From the NCBI GenBank assembly GCA_019637155.1, contig JAHBWE010000031.1, positions 1-64,000 on the forward strand: a stretch of DNA of 64,000 nt, given 5' to 3'. Source of the stretch: Labilithrix sp. GTDB taxonomy: Bacteria; Myxococcota_A; Polyangia; Polyangiales; Polyangiaceae. Below, piece by piece: positions 9,924 to 19,086 of this stretch (within the stretch, counting starts at the first letter, position 1; each line of letters begins with the position of its first letter). Below the pieces are notes generated by a model. The model made no database searches and was not told the DNA's origin. It was given only the letters and a program-made list of their open reading frames with translations. A program made the translations under genes and the position numbers.

Positions 9924-10429
9924 CGCCACCGCGCCGCGCCCGCCCCTCCGCCGCGCCTGCGTCGCCTCTCCATCCGGTTGCCGCGCGCGGGGCCGTGTCG
10001 CCGCCTCTCCGTCTCGCTGCCGCAGCCGTGTCGTCGTCCGCTTCCGTCTCGTTGCCGCTCCCCGCGGCCGTGTCGTCGTCCGCCTTTCCGTATCGTTGCC
10101 GCGCGCGTGGATGAGGACGTCGTAGGTGAGGAGGCCCACCCGCGCCCCACGCGATCACGCCGAAACGTGAGACGACGTCGTGCGGGCCCAAAAAAAGAAA
10201 GCCAACCGCGCCCCCGCCGAAGCTTGCGGTGGCACCGGCCACGCGCCGCTCGCATATGCGCCGCCGCATCGCGTTGAAGCGGCGGGGAAAAGCTTCGCAC
10301 CGCGCGGCTGCATCGCGTCGAAGCGGCGGGGGGAGAAAGCTTCGCACAGCGCCGCTGCTTCGCGTCGAAGGGGGGCGGGAGTCTCGTTGCGTGCGGGAAC
10401 AAATTTCGGTGCGTCGTCGTCGTGGGGGC
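9924..10429. repeat. 506-bp intergenic stretch with short tandem repeats
   Basis: No gene is supported. Imperfect direct repeats of a pattern close to CCGTCTCGTTGCCGC with GCCGTGTCGTCGTCCG lie around 9980-10090. A second tandem array with starts near 10267, 10311 and 10358 (periods 44 and 47 bp) has cores GTCGAAGCGGCGGGG and AGCTTCGCAC. The start of the next lipoprotein gene lies at the end of this region. Regulatory role unknown. Confidence 0.6.
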
Positions 10430-11569
10430 ATGCGGCGCGGGATCGGCATCGGCGCGTTCGTCCTGCTGCTCGTGTGTGCGTGTGGGAAGTCGCGGCGTGT
10501 GATGGAGGTGAGCAGCAGCGGCGAGGGGTCGGGCTTTCATCCTGTCGAGCTGGATTGCGAGCCGTCGGGGCCTCCGCGGCGCTTCGAGATTCCGGCGCGG
10601 ACGGCGGCGCTCGAGGAGGTCGCGACGCTCTCGAAGGTGCCGCAGGCCTTCGCCGCCGACCGGCGTGCCGTCTACTGGATCGACGACCTCCACGCCGTGC
10701 GGCGCGCCGAGCGATCGATGGTGACCGGATGGAACGTGCAGGAGCTCGCGCGCGAGGAGGAGCAGATCCTCGACCTCGCGGTGACGGCCGGCCGCGTCTA
10801 CTGGACGACCACGCGGAGCGGCAAGCACTTCACGCTTCATGCGCGCTCGAAGGAGACGGGCGAGCGCTGGGTCCAGGAGGTCGAGTGGCCGGCGATGTCG
10901 AAGCTCGCCGTCCATGACGGCAGCGTGGTCTGGCTCTCCGAGCGCGGGCTCCGCGACGTCGACGACGAGATGCGCGCGAGCTGGACGTACGGGATCCCGA
11001 TGCGTGACGGTGACCCTCTCCGCGCGGTCCTCGCCGTGGACCGCGCGCGCGTGTTCGCGCTCTTGCCGCTCGGCATCTACGCCGTCGAGCGCGGGCGGCA
11101 GGAGCCTCCGCGCCGGCTCTCGCAAGGGGTCACCGCCGTCGCCGCCGCGACCGACGGCAGGTTCCTCTACTGGCTCGAACGCGGCGAGTCGAGCGAAGCG
11201 CTCGAGGAGTGTAGGCCGTGCAGCATGGGGTATCGAACGCCGGAGCCGAAGCGCAGGGTCTACCGCCAAGGCCGGCTCCGCCGCCTTCCCGCCACCGGCG
11301 CCGCGAGTGAGGGGAGTGGGAGTGAGGCGAGCGAGCCCGAGGTCCTCGTGGGCGATCTCCCCGAGCCGCAGGGGCTCGTGATCGACGACGGAGTCGCGTG
11401 GATTTCGACCTCGGAGGGCCTCCTCCGGCTCGACCTCTCCGCCCGCGGCGCGCGGCCCGTGCTCGTCGCTCCCGACGCGCGCGGCGACGGCCGGCTCTTT
11501 CGCGTCGGCGGTGCGCTCGCGCTTGCCGCCGGGGACCCGCGGCCCCGCATCGTGCTCGCGGCGCCGTGA
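10430..11569 (+). CDS. lipoprotein with beta-propeller-like repeats
   Basis: An open frame extends upstream to 10229, but the preceding 67 codons are Arg-rich repeat sequence; ATG 10430 begins MRRGIGIGAFVLLLVCACGKS, a clear lipoprotein signal (lipobox VCAC). The mature protein (about 360 residues) contains blade-like units such as AVYWIDD, GRVYWTTT, GSVVWLSE, RFLYWLER and VAWISTSEG, about one per 40-50 residues, as in NHL/YWTD-type propellers. No catalytic motif is seen. It precedes murA by 36 bp on the same strand. Probably an envelope binding protein; function unknown. Confidence 0.75.
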   Translation: MRRGIGIGAFVLLLVCACGKSRRVMEVSSSGEGSGFHPVELDCEPSGPPRRFEIPARTAALEEVATLSKVPQAFAADRRAVYWIDDLHAVRRAERSMVTGWNVQELAREEEQILDLAVTAGRVYWTTTRSGKHFTLHARSKETGERWVQEVEWPAMSKLAVHDGSVVWLSERGLRDVDDEMRASWTYGIPMRDGDPLRAVLAVDRARVFALLPLGIYAVERGRQEPPRRLSQGVTAVAAATDGRFLYWLERGESSEALEECRPCSMGYRTPEPKRRVYRQGRLRRLPATGAASEGSGSEASEPEVLVGDLPEPQGLVIDDGVAWISTSEGLLRLDLSARGARPVLVAPDARGDGRLFRVGGALALAAGDPRPRIVLAAP

Positions 11570-11605
11570 ATACCTTGGCCTCGGCGCGGTTTTCCGGCAT
11601 TTGTC

Positions 11606-12900
<1,295 letters not shown>

Positions 12901-12904
<4 letters not shown>

Positions 12905-13593
12905 CCTCATCGGGCGTGACCTCATCGGACGCGCCGGCGCTGACGATCGCGCTCCCGAAGGGGCGCACGCTCCGGCCCGTGACCACGCTGCTCGCCGCCG
13001 CGGGGATGGAGGGCGCGGACGGGCACGACCTCGCGCACGCGCTCGACGAGGACAGCCGCGCGCTCGTGCGCCGCGGCACGTTCGCGGGCCGCGTCGTGCA
13101 CCTGCTCCTGCTCAAGCCGGACGACGTCCCGACCTACGTCGAGTACGGCACCGCCGACCTCGGCGTCTGCGGTCGCGACGTCCTCGTCGAGCGCGAGATC
13201 GACGCGTACCTCCCGGTCGACCTCGGCATCGGTCGCTGTCGCCTCGTCGTCGCGGGGAAGATCGGCCCCGCGCCCGCCCTCGCGCGCATGCCCCGCATCG
13301 CGACGAAGTACCCGCGCACCGCCGCGCGCCACTTCGCCGAGCGCGGGGTCCAGGTCGAGATCGTGAACGTGCAGAGCTCGGTCGAGCTCGCGCCGCTCAC
13401 CGGCCTCGCCGACCTCATCGTCGACCTCGTCGAGACCGGCCGCACGCTCGCGGAGAACGGCCTCGAGGTGAAGGAGGACGTCCTCGCCGTCTCCACCCTC
13501 CTCGTCGCGAACCGTGCATCTTACAAGCTTCGCGCCGACACCGCCGGCGCCCTCGTCCGCGCGCTCCGTCACGGCGCGCCGCCGTCGACGTAG
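12901..13593 (+). CDS. hisG: ATP phosphoribosyltransferase, short (HisZ-dependent) form
   Basis: Starts at GTG 12901 within the murA stop, or at the duplicated GTG 12916. About 230 residues, with [10 protein letters not shown] at the N-terminus, [12 protein letters not shown] in the middle and the PRPP-binding [20 protein letters not shown] near residue 180. The length matches the short HisG form lacking the C-terminal ACT-like regulatory domain; such enzymes need HisZ, which is not in this window. Catalyses the first step of histidine synthesis. The 15-bp tandem duplication at the start gives two alternative GTG codons. Confidence 0.95.
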
Positions 13594-14033
13594 GGCATGT
13601 CGAGGCGGAGGAGCGGCCGCCACTTCTTGATCGTGGACCGGCCGATGCCTTTCACGCGGAGCAGGTCCTCGATCCGCTGGAACCTCCCCATGCGCGCGCG
13701 CAGCGCGACGATGGCCTCGGCGCGCTTCGGCCCGACGCCGGGCAGCCGGCGGAGCTGCTCCGCGCTCGCGTAGTTGACGTAGACGGGATCGTCCGGCGTC
13801 GCGCGCGCGGACGACGGCGGCGGCGGCGTGAGCACCGGCGTCGAGGGCGGCTCCGCGGGTGGCGGCGGCGGCGGCGCAGGCACCGGCGCGCTCGCGAGCA
13901 CCGGCGCCACCCCCGCGTCGAGCGACGTCGCCATGACGGTCGCGCGCGCCGCCGCGAAGCGCCCGATCCCCGCGAGCGCGACAAGACCAAGGACGAGCAT
14001 GAGGACACGAACCGCGACGCCAGCCTTCTTCAT
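13569..14033 (-). CDS. ComEA-like helix-hairpin-helix DNA-binding protein
   Basis: ATG 14033 gives MKKAGVAVRVLMLVLGLVALAGI, a signal/anchor; longer upstream frames run into repeat DNA. A Pro-rich linker (about residues 45-85) precedes tandem helix-hairpin-helix motifs, VNYASAEQLRRLPGVGPKRA and IEDLLRVKGIGRSTIKKW. This TM-linker-HhH layout is that of ComEA, the periplasmic DNA receptor of natural transformation. The end overlaps hisG convergently by 25 bp. A block upstream resembles the region upstream of comM (see findings). No comEC is present here, so a competence role is inferred. Confidence 0.8.
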   Translation of the reverse strand: MKKAGVAVRVLMLVLGLVALAGIGRFAAARATVMATSLDAGVAPVLASAPVPAPPPPPPAEPPSTPVLTPPPPSSARATPDDPVYVNYASAEQLRRLPGVGPKRAEAIVALRARMGRFQRIEDLLRVKGIGRSTIKKWRPLLRLDMPYVDGGAP

Positions 14034-14089
14034 CGACCCACCTCCGCGCCGCGCCACAACCACGAACCGGGCCAACACCCGACCCCAAC

Positions 14090-14150
14090 GATTCCGCACC
14101 ATTGCCGCCCGTGACCATATGGCCCGTGCCGGCCAGGGCCAGGCCAGATG
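14090..14150 (+). repeat. intergenic block shared with the comM upstream region
   Basis: Contains CGTGACCATATGGCCCG followed by GCCAGGGCCAGGCCA. A related block in reverse complement lies at 36555-36620. Both copies lie upstream of DNA-uptake-type genes (the ComEA-like gene and comM) and in the same orientation relative to them. It may be a shared control element or a REP-like repeat. Confidence 0.6.
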
Positions 14151-14194
14151 CCAGCTAGAGCTCGCCCTGACCGCGGACGCTCGCCTCATCTCGC

Positions 14195-14310
14195 CTCATC
14201 CAGAAGGGGCCCCAGAAGCGGCCGCGCAAGCGGGCGCGAAGCGCCCCGAGCGCAAAGCGCGAGGGCCGTGTCTGGGGTAGGGGTGTCGGGGGCGGAGCCC
14301 CCGACGTTGA
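14195..14310 (+). repeat. GC-rich intergenic repeat ending in a perfect hairpin
   Basis: The stem GTCGGGGGC (285-293 of 14 kb) pairs with GCCCCCGAC (297-305) around GGA. Upstream are GAGCGC/GCGAGGGCCGTG segments. An inverted relative lies at 20681-20800. It stands between the ComEA-like and DUF362 genes; it could terminate transcription but has no T-run. Confidence 0.65.
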
Positions 14311-14344
14311 ACAGTGATAGGGTTTGCGGCTAGGAGGCTTCGCT

Positions 14345-15451
14345 ATGAACGAGAAGGAGTCGCGCGCGTTGGTCGAGAGGGAGCTCTCGTGGCCGAACCC
14401 TCACCTCGGGCGTCGTACGTTCCTGGGAGGCGCGGCCGCGGCGGCCGCCGCCGTGACCACGTTGACCTCGTCCACGGCGGACGCGAAGGACGCGAAGGAC
14501 GCGAAGAGCCTCGCCGCCGCGCCGCCGGAGGGGTTCAGCCCCTTCAACGCGCCGGGCAAGGTCGTGAAGGTCACGAAGGCCGGGTGCCTCGAGGCGAACA
14601 AGATGTATCCCAAGGCGGACGACGCCAAGGAGATGCTCACGAAGGCGCTGACCGAGCTCACCGGCAAGCCGGATCTCGTCTCCGCGGTGAAGGAGTTCGT
14701 CCACCCGGACGACGTGATCGTCGTGAAGGTGAACGGCATCGCGCAGAAGCAGTTCGCGACGAACAAGGAGCTCGTCATTCCGTTCGTCGAGGCGATGGTC
14801 ACCGCCGGGATGAAGCCGGAGAACATCACGCTGCTCGAGCAGTGGCACGGCTACTTCGCCGCGACGCGCATCACCGCGCAGAACGTGCCCTCCGGCGTGA
14901 AGATCCTCACGCATTCGAACGGGAACGCGACGATGGCGGAGCGCCCGATCCCCGGCACCGGCGGGGTGAAGACGCAGTTCACGCGCTACCTCACCGAGGC
15001 GACGGCGTGCATCAACTTCGCGCTCGTGAAGCACCACTCCATCTGCGGCTACACCGGCGCGATGAAGAACATGACGCACGGCTGCAGCGTCAACCCGGAG
15101 GCGTTCCACGCCCACCACGCGAGCCCGCAGATCGCGCTCATGTACGCGCAGGACGTGATCAAGAGCCGCGTCCGCCTCAACATCGCCGACGCGTTCAAGA
15201 CGATGTGCGAAGGCGGCCCGCTCGGCAAGACGCCGCAGTTCCACAAGGTCTACGAGTCGGTCTTCGCCTCCACCGACCCCGTCGCGATCGACGCGATCGG
15301 CTGGGAGGTCATCGAGAAGCACCGCGCCGACTTCAAGCTGAAGCCGCTCGTCGATCAGGGCCAGGAGCCCTACTACATCAAGATCGGCCAGGACCTCGGC
15401 CTCGGCATCGCCGACCGCGCGCGCATCCAGCTGAAAGAATTCACGGTCTAG
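14345..15451 (+). CDS. Tat-exported DUF362-family protein
   Basis: ATG 14345 is preceded by AGGAGG at the right spacing, which decides the start. The N-terminus has a twin-arginine signal (GRRTFLGGAAAA, residues 21-32) and an AKDAKDAK stretch at the mature end. The remainder (about 315 residues) matches DUF362 proteins: VHPDDVIVVKVNGI, TNPEL-like TNKELVIPFVEAM, and a conserved end DPVAIDAIGWEVIE. Such proteins are often annotated as iron-sulfur or cofactor proteins, but the CxxC clusters of Fe-S members are absent here. Tat export suggests a cofactor is bound before translocation. Function unknown. Confidence 0.85.
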   Translation: MNEKESRALVERELSWPNPHLGRRTFLGGAAAAAAAVTTLTSSTADAKDAKDAKSLAAAPPEGFSPFNAPGKVVKVTKAGCLEANKMYPKADDAKEMLTKALTELTGKPDLVSAVKEFVHPDDVIVVKVNGIAQKQFATNKELVIPFVEAMVTAGMKPENITLLEQWHGYFAATRITAQNVPSGVKILTHSNGNATMAERPIPGTGGVKTQFTRYLTEATACINFALVKHHSICGYTGAMKNMTHGCSVNPEAFHAHHASPQIALMYAQDVIKSRVRLNIADAFKTMCEGGPLGKTPQFHKVYESVFASTDPVAIDAIGWEVIEKHRADFKLKPLVDQGQEPYYIKIGQDLGLGIADRARIQLKEFTV

Positions 15452-15497
15452 CTCCAAACTTGGGTCGGCGGTCCGGCGGACCGTATGATTTGGGGTC

Positions 15498-16334
15498 TTG
15501 AGCGAAGCCCCGGTCGAGCGTGCATGCCTGGTCGTGATCTATGGGCCGGAGCTCGGGAAGCGGGCCGCCCTCGGCCACGGCGCGTTCGAGATCGGCCGGT
15601 CGTCGAAGTCCGATCTGCCGATCGATCAGGAGAGCATCAGCCGCCACCACGCGCGCATCACGTTCGACGGGACGCGCCACCTGATCGAGGACCTCGGCTC
15701 CACGAACGGCACCTTCGTGAACGAGCAGGCGTCGAAGCGCACGGCGCTGAAGGACGGCGACACGGTCAAGGTCGGCCGCTCGATCCTCAAGTACATGGCC
15801 GGCGACAACATCGAGGCCAACTACCACGAGGAGATCTATCGCCTGATGACGATGGATGCCCTCACCCAGACGCACAACAAGCGGTACTTCAACGAGGCGC
15901 TCGAGCGCGAGTACCTCCGCAGCATGCGGTACCGGCGCGCGCTCTCGCTCATCCTCTTCGACATCGACGAGTTCAAGAACGTGAACGCGAGCTACGGGCA
16001 CGTCGCGGGCGACAACGTCCTCCGCCAGCTCGCCCTCGTCGTGAAGCCGCGCCTCCGCCAGCAGGACGTGCTCGCGCGCGTCGGCGGCGAGGAGTTCGCG
16101 GTGCTCCTGCCCGAGGTCGAGCCTGCCGGCGCGATGGTGGCGGCGGAGAAGGTCCGCCGCCTCGTCGAGAGCGCGCGGTTCGTCGTCGACGACAAGCAGT
16201 TCGGCTGCACCGTGAGCCTCGGCACCTCGTCGTTCAACGAGCGCATGACGTCGGCGCAGACGCTCTACGAAGAAGCGGACAAACGCCTCGAGGACGCGAA
16301 GAAGGCCGGCCGGAACCGCGTCGTCGGCGCCTAG
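15498..16334 (+). CDS. FHA-GGDEF diguanylate cyclase
   Basis: TTG start at 15498; 278 residues. An FHA domain (about 10-100) carries GRSSKSDL, SRHHARI and GSTNGTFVN, the phosphothreonine-binding loops. A GGDEF domain follows (about 115-275) with FDIDEFKNVN, the active motif GGEEF in RVGGEEFAVL, and an upstream RQQD that fits the RxxD inhibitory site for c-di-GMP. It should make c-di-GMP in response to Thr phosphorylation by a Hanks kinase; two such kinases are in this window. The stop overlaps the convergent lipoprotein stop through a CTAG palindrome. Confidence 0.93.
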   Translation: MSEAPVERACLVVIYGPELGKRAALGHGAFEIGRSSKSDLPIDQESISRHHARITFDGTRHLIEDLGSTNGTFVNEQASKRTALKDGDTVKVGRSILKYMAGDNIEANYHEEIYRLMTMDALTQTHNKRYFNEALEREYLRSMRYRRALSLILFDIDEFKNVNASYGHVAGDNVLRQLALVVKPRLRQQDVLARVGGEEFAVLLPEVEPAGAMVAAEKVRRLVESARFVVDDKQFGCTVSLGTSSFNERMTSAQTLYEEADKRLEDAKKAGRNRVVGA

Positions 16335-17410
16335 GTCCCGCCGTCCGGGGGCTCGACGACGGTGCAGTCGCCGCAGTCGCGGACCTCTGCGCCCGCCGTG
16401 ATCCACATCCGGATCCGCTGCCGCTCCTGGAACGTGAGCGGCTGAACCGGCGGGTACGGCATCTCGCGCCCGAGGACGTAGTCGCCGAGGCGGCCGCGCT
16501 CCGCGTCCGACGCGCGGTCGTTCCACGGCGACGCGAGCGCCTGGTACGGCTGCGCGGGGGTGGGGACCGCCGCCCCGGGCCGCTTGCAGACGTACGCCGG
16601 CTGCGGCCCCGCATCGACGACCGGAAGCGGCGCCATCTCGATCTTGTACATGAGCCAGCTCGCGCCGGGGTTGCCGGGCGCGATGAGCGCCATGTCGACG
16701 CCGAAGACGGGCCCGTCCGACGCCGGCGTGAACGCCCTCGCGCCGGTGTTCGCGCCCTGCGCGACTCGGCCGATCGCGCTGAGGCGAAGACCGTCGTGGC
16801 TGTTCAGGACCAGGCTGGAGGCGGCGCGCGGAGGGTTCGTGCCGGCCGGCGCGCCGTGGCACGTCGCGCCGCTGCAGCGCGCCTGGAAGATCGGGAGGAC
16901 GTCGGCGCAGAAGTCGACGGGCGGATCGAGCGTCGTCGCGCCGCGCACGGCGCCGGCGCGGAACGAAAACTGCCGGTTCTGGCTCGGCTCGAGCGGTGAG
17001 CGATCGATCGCGCGGAACCCGCCGAGGTCCGAGCGCTCGTCGCGCGGGAGCCCGAGCACGAGCTTGTACTCCAGGCCCGGCGTGAGCCACGGCACGCCGG
17101 GTCCGAGCGGCCCGACGATCGTGACGGTGCGCGCGATCGGGTCGTAGACCGTCTTCAGGTCCAGCGCCTCGAGGAGCTGGTTCTGGTTGTCGACGATCGC
17201 GTACGACTGCCGCGTGATCGTCGACGGCAGGAGGTAGCGGTCGAACGACAGCTGGATCACGCCGTCGGCCGGCACCTCGGCGGTGGTCGGATCGATGCTC
17301 GTGCCGAGCACGCGGACGAGCGGCCCGTACGTGTTCTGCTCGTGCTGCGTGTCCTTGATGTCGCACGCCGCCGCCAGCACCGCGGCGGTGAACGCGGCGA
17401 GAGCGATCAG
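16331..17410 (-). CDS. cytochrome-like lipoprotein with a CX4CH site
   Basis: No in-frame ATG, GTG or TTG precedes the signal peptide closely. The best start is CTG 17410, which overlaps the TGA of the small upstream gene (CTGA) and begins LIALAAFTAAVLAAAC, a lipoprotein signal. The mature protein has an Ig-like region (Pro-Ala-Asp-Gly-Val, about residues 35-140). It then has VLPIFQARCSGATCHG, resembling the haem site of PSCyt-type cytochromes but with four residues between the cysteines, and a late motif REMPYPPVQPLT followed by WITAGAEV as in that family. Probably a periplasmic or envelope c-type cytochrome; haem binding is inferred. Confidence 0.7.
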   Translation of the reverse strand: MIALAAFTAAVLAAACDIKDTQHEQNTYGPLVRVLGTSIDPTTAEVPADGVIQLSFDRYLLPSTITRQSYAIVDNQNQLLEALDLKTVYDPIARTVTIVGPLGPGVPWLTPGLEYKLVLGLPRDERSDLGGFRAIDRSPLEPSQNRQFSFRAGAVRGATTLDPPVDFCADVLPIFQARCSGATCHGAPAGTNPPRAASSLVLNSHDGLRLSAIGRVAQGANTGARAFTPASDGPVFGVDMALIAPGNPGASWLMYKIEMAPLPVVDAGPQPAYVCKRPGAAVPTPAQPYQALASPWNDRASDAERGRLGDYVLGREMPYPPVQPLTFQERQRIRMWITAGAEVRDCGDCTVVEPPDGGT

Positions 17411-17661
17411 CTCTCGGCGTACATGACGAGCTGCTCCTTCATCACCTGATCGTTCACGCCCGTGCGGATGTGCTCCTTCAGCACGTCCGCCAGGGTGATG
17501 AGGAGGTCGTCGACCCCCTTGTCCTCGATCAGCTTCTGAAGGAGCGCCTTCGACTCGCGGCTGTCGTCCCCGCGCAGGTACTGGCGGACCTGGTCGAGCG
17601 AGATCTCCCCCTGGAAGTCCACGTAAAGGTTGTCCAAGAGGTACCGAACCAGCTCTTTCAC
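17407..17661 (-). CDS. small conserved-looking hypothetical protein (84 residues)
   Basis: GTG 17661 with a GAGGAGG ribosome site about 8 bases upstream; longer upstream frames lack a site. The protein is acidic, predicted helical and soluble, with heptad-like spacing in LLDNLYVDFQGEISLDQVRQY and KALLQKLIEDKGVDDLL. Not recognised. It is translationally coupled to the cytochrome-like lipoprotein through a 4-bp overlap. Confidence 0.7.
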   Translation of the reverse strand: MKELVRYLLDNLYVDFQGEISLDQVRQYLRGDDSRESKALLQKLIEDKGVDDLLITLADVLKEHIRTGVNDQVMKEQLVMYAES

Positions 17662-17754
17662 AGGGGGCCTCCTCGGGCGGTAAGCAACGTGTCGTCGAGG
17701 GGCTCGTATAGTCGTCGCCCCGCTCGAACCGCAAGCCAAAACGCCTACTTTGCG

Positions 17755-19086
17755 TCATTGGCACCTCTGAAGCACAGCCGCACCGGGTTCGTGGCAGACC
17801 AGGCAGGGCCGCGGATTGCGCCGCATCTGCGCGGCGCAAGAGCCCGCAAAGCCGGCGCTATGCGGGTTGAAACCGCCTCCGATCCCCGCGCCGCCGTGGC
17901 AAATGACGCAGTCCCGCTCGACGTGGCAGCTGACGCAGGCGTTGAGGTTCCGCATCGCCTCGAAGGCGTGGTGGCCGGGGCGGCGCGGGGCGTCGCTCCA
18001 CTCGTTCTTCGGGGGGTGGAACCGCCCCGGCTCGCGGACGCCGGCCGGCCCGCTCATCGAGACGCCGAGGCGCTGGTGGCAGCTGAGGCAGAAGCTCTGC
18101 TCGCGGTGGCAGCTCGTGCACCGCTGCGTCGCGAGCCGCGCCTCGATCGGGTGCATCGAGATGTAGTCGGCGGGGTGGATGTTCCGCGGCCGGACCCGCC
18201 CGTCGTGGCAGGCGACGCAGAAGTCCTCCTTGTGGCAGTTCGCGCAGAACTGCGAGTCGTTCGCGGCGACCATCTTGTGGCGCTCGATGAAGTCGGGCGC
18301 GTGCTGGGCGTTGTGCATCCAGCGCGGCGGGTTCATCGTGCCGCTCGCGAACACGGTCTTCAGTCGCCCGCCCTCGGCCGCGCCGCCCTTCAGGTGGCAC
18401 GTCTCGCAGCTGCTCTTCGCGTCGCCGCGCGCGGCGGCGTCCGGGTGCTGGTGGCAGCCGAAGCAGCCGCGCATGCGCGGGAGGGAGTCGCGCGTCGCGA
18501 GCTCGAGCTCCTGCACGTCGCCGTGGCACTGCTGGCACTTGATGTTCCGCGCCGCGTGCTTCTGGTGGTTGAACACCATGTTGGGCGGCGGGATCGACAC
18601 GCGCGCGACCTTGTTCCCGTCGCCCGGCTGGTAGCCGAGGTGACAGAACTCGCATTTCCCGGCGGCGTCGTCGCCCGCGAGCACCTCGTCGAGGTTCCCG
18701 TGGCTCGTGCCGTGGCAGCCGTCGCAGGTCGTCGGCGGCGGCAAGAGCGCGTCGGACGCGAGCTGGCTCGTCAGCGCCTTCGTGTGGCAGGTCTCGCAGC
18801 GGAGCTTCTCTTTGCCGACGTGGAGCTTGTGGTTGAAGCGGATCGTGAGCTTCTGCGGCGGGAACACGGCGGTGGACGGCCCGCGGTCCTTGTCGAAGGA
18901 GCCGGGCGGCATCCACTGGAGCGGCACCGCGGTGTTGTCCGGCATCGGGTAGAGGCCGCCGAGCGCGCTCGGAGCCGGGGCCGCCGACGCGGGCGTCGTG
19001 ACGGGGGCGGGGACGGGATCGTCCGCGAACGCGGTCCCGATCGCGCCGAGGAGCACGCCGACGAGGAGGAGGGCGGCGGGTTTCAT
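17755..19086 (-). CDS. periplasmic multihaem cytochrome c with 13 CXXCH sites
   Basis: 443 residues with a signal peptide (LLLVGVLLGAIGTAFA). I count 13 CXXCH motifs: CETCH, CDGCH, CEFCH, CQQCH, CFGCH, CETCH, CANCH, CVACH, CTSCH, CLSCH, CVSCH, CVICH and CLVCH. Several sit after FNHKLH or FNHQKH histidines that fit distal ligands as in cytochrome c3/c7 modules. Likely an electron carrier in the periplasm. The ATG overlaps the stop of the upstream outer-membrane barrel gene (ATGA), so the two are cotranslated; a cytochrome-barrel pair suggests electron transfer across the outer membrane (inference). Confidence 0.92.
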   Translation of the reverse strand: MKPAALLLVGVLLGAIGTAFADDPVPAPVTTPASAAPAPSALGGLYPMPDNTAVPLQWMPPGSFDKDRGPSTAVFPPQKLTIRFNHKLHVGKEKLRCETCHTKALTSQLASDALLPPPTTCDGCHGTSHGNLDEVLAGDDAAGKCEFCHLGYQPGDGNKVARVSIPPPNMVFNHQKHAARNIKCQQCHGDVQELELATRDSLPRMRGCFGCHQHPDAAARGDAKSSCETCHLKGGAAEGGRLKTVFASGTMNPPRWMHNAQHAPDFIERHKMVAANDSQFCANCHKEDFCVACHDGRVRPRNIHPADYISMHPIEARLATQRCTSCHREQSFCLSCHQRLGVSMSGPAGVREPGRFHPPKNEWSDAPRRPGHHAFEAMRNLNACVSCHVERDCVICHGGAGIGGGFNPHSAGFAGSCAAQMRRNPRPCLVCHEPGAAVLQRCQ

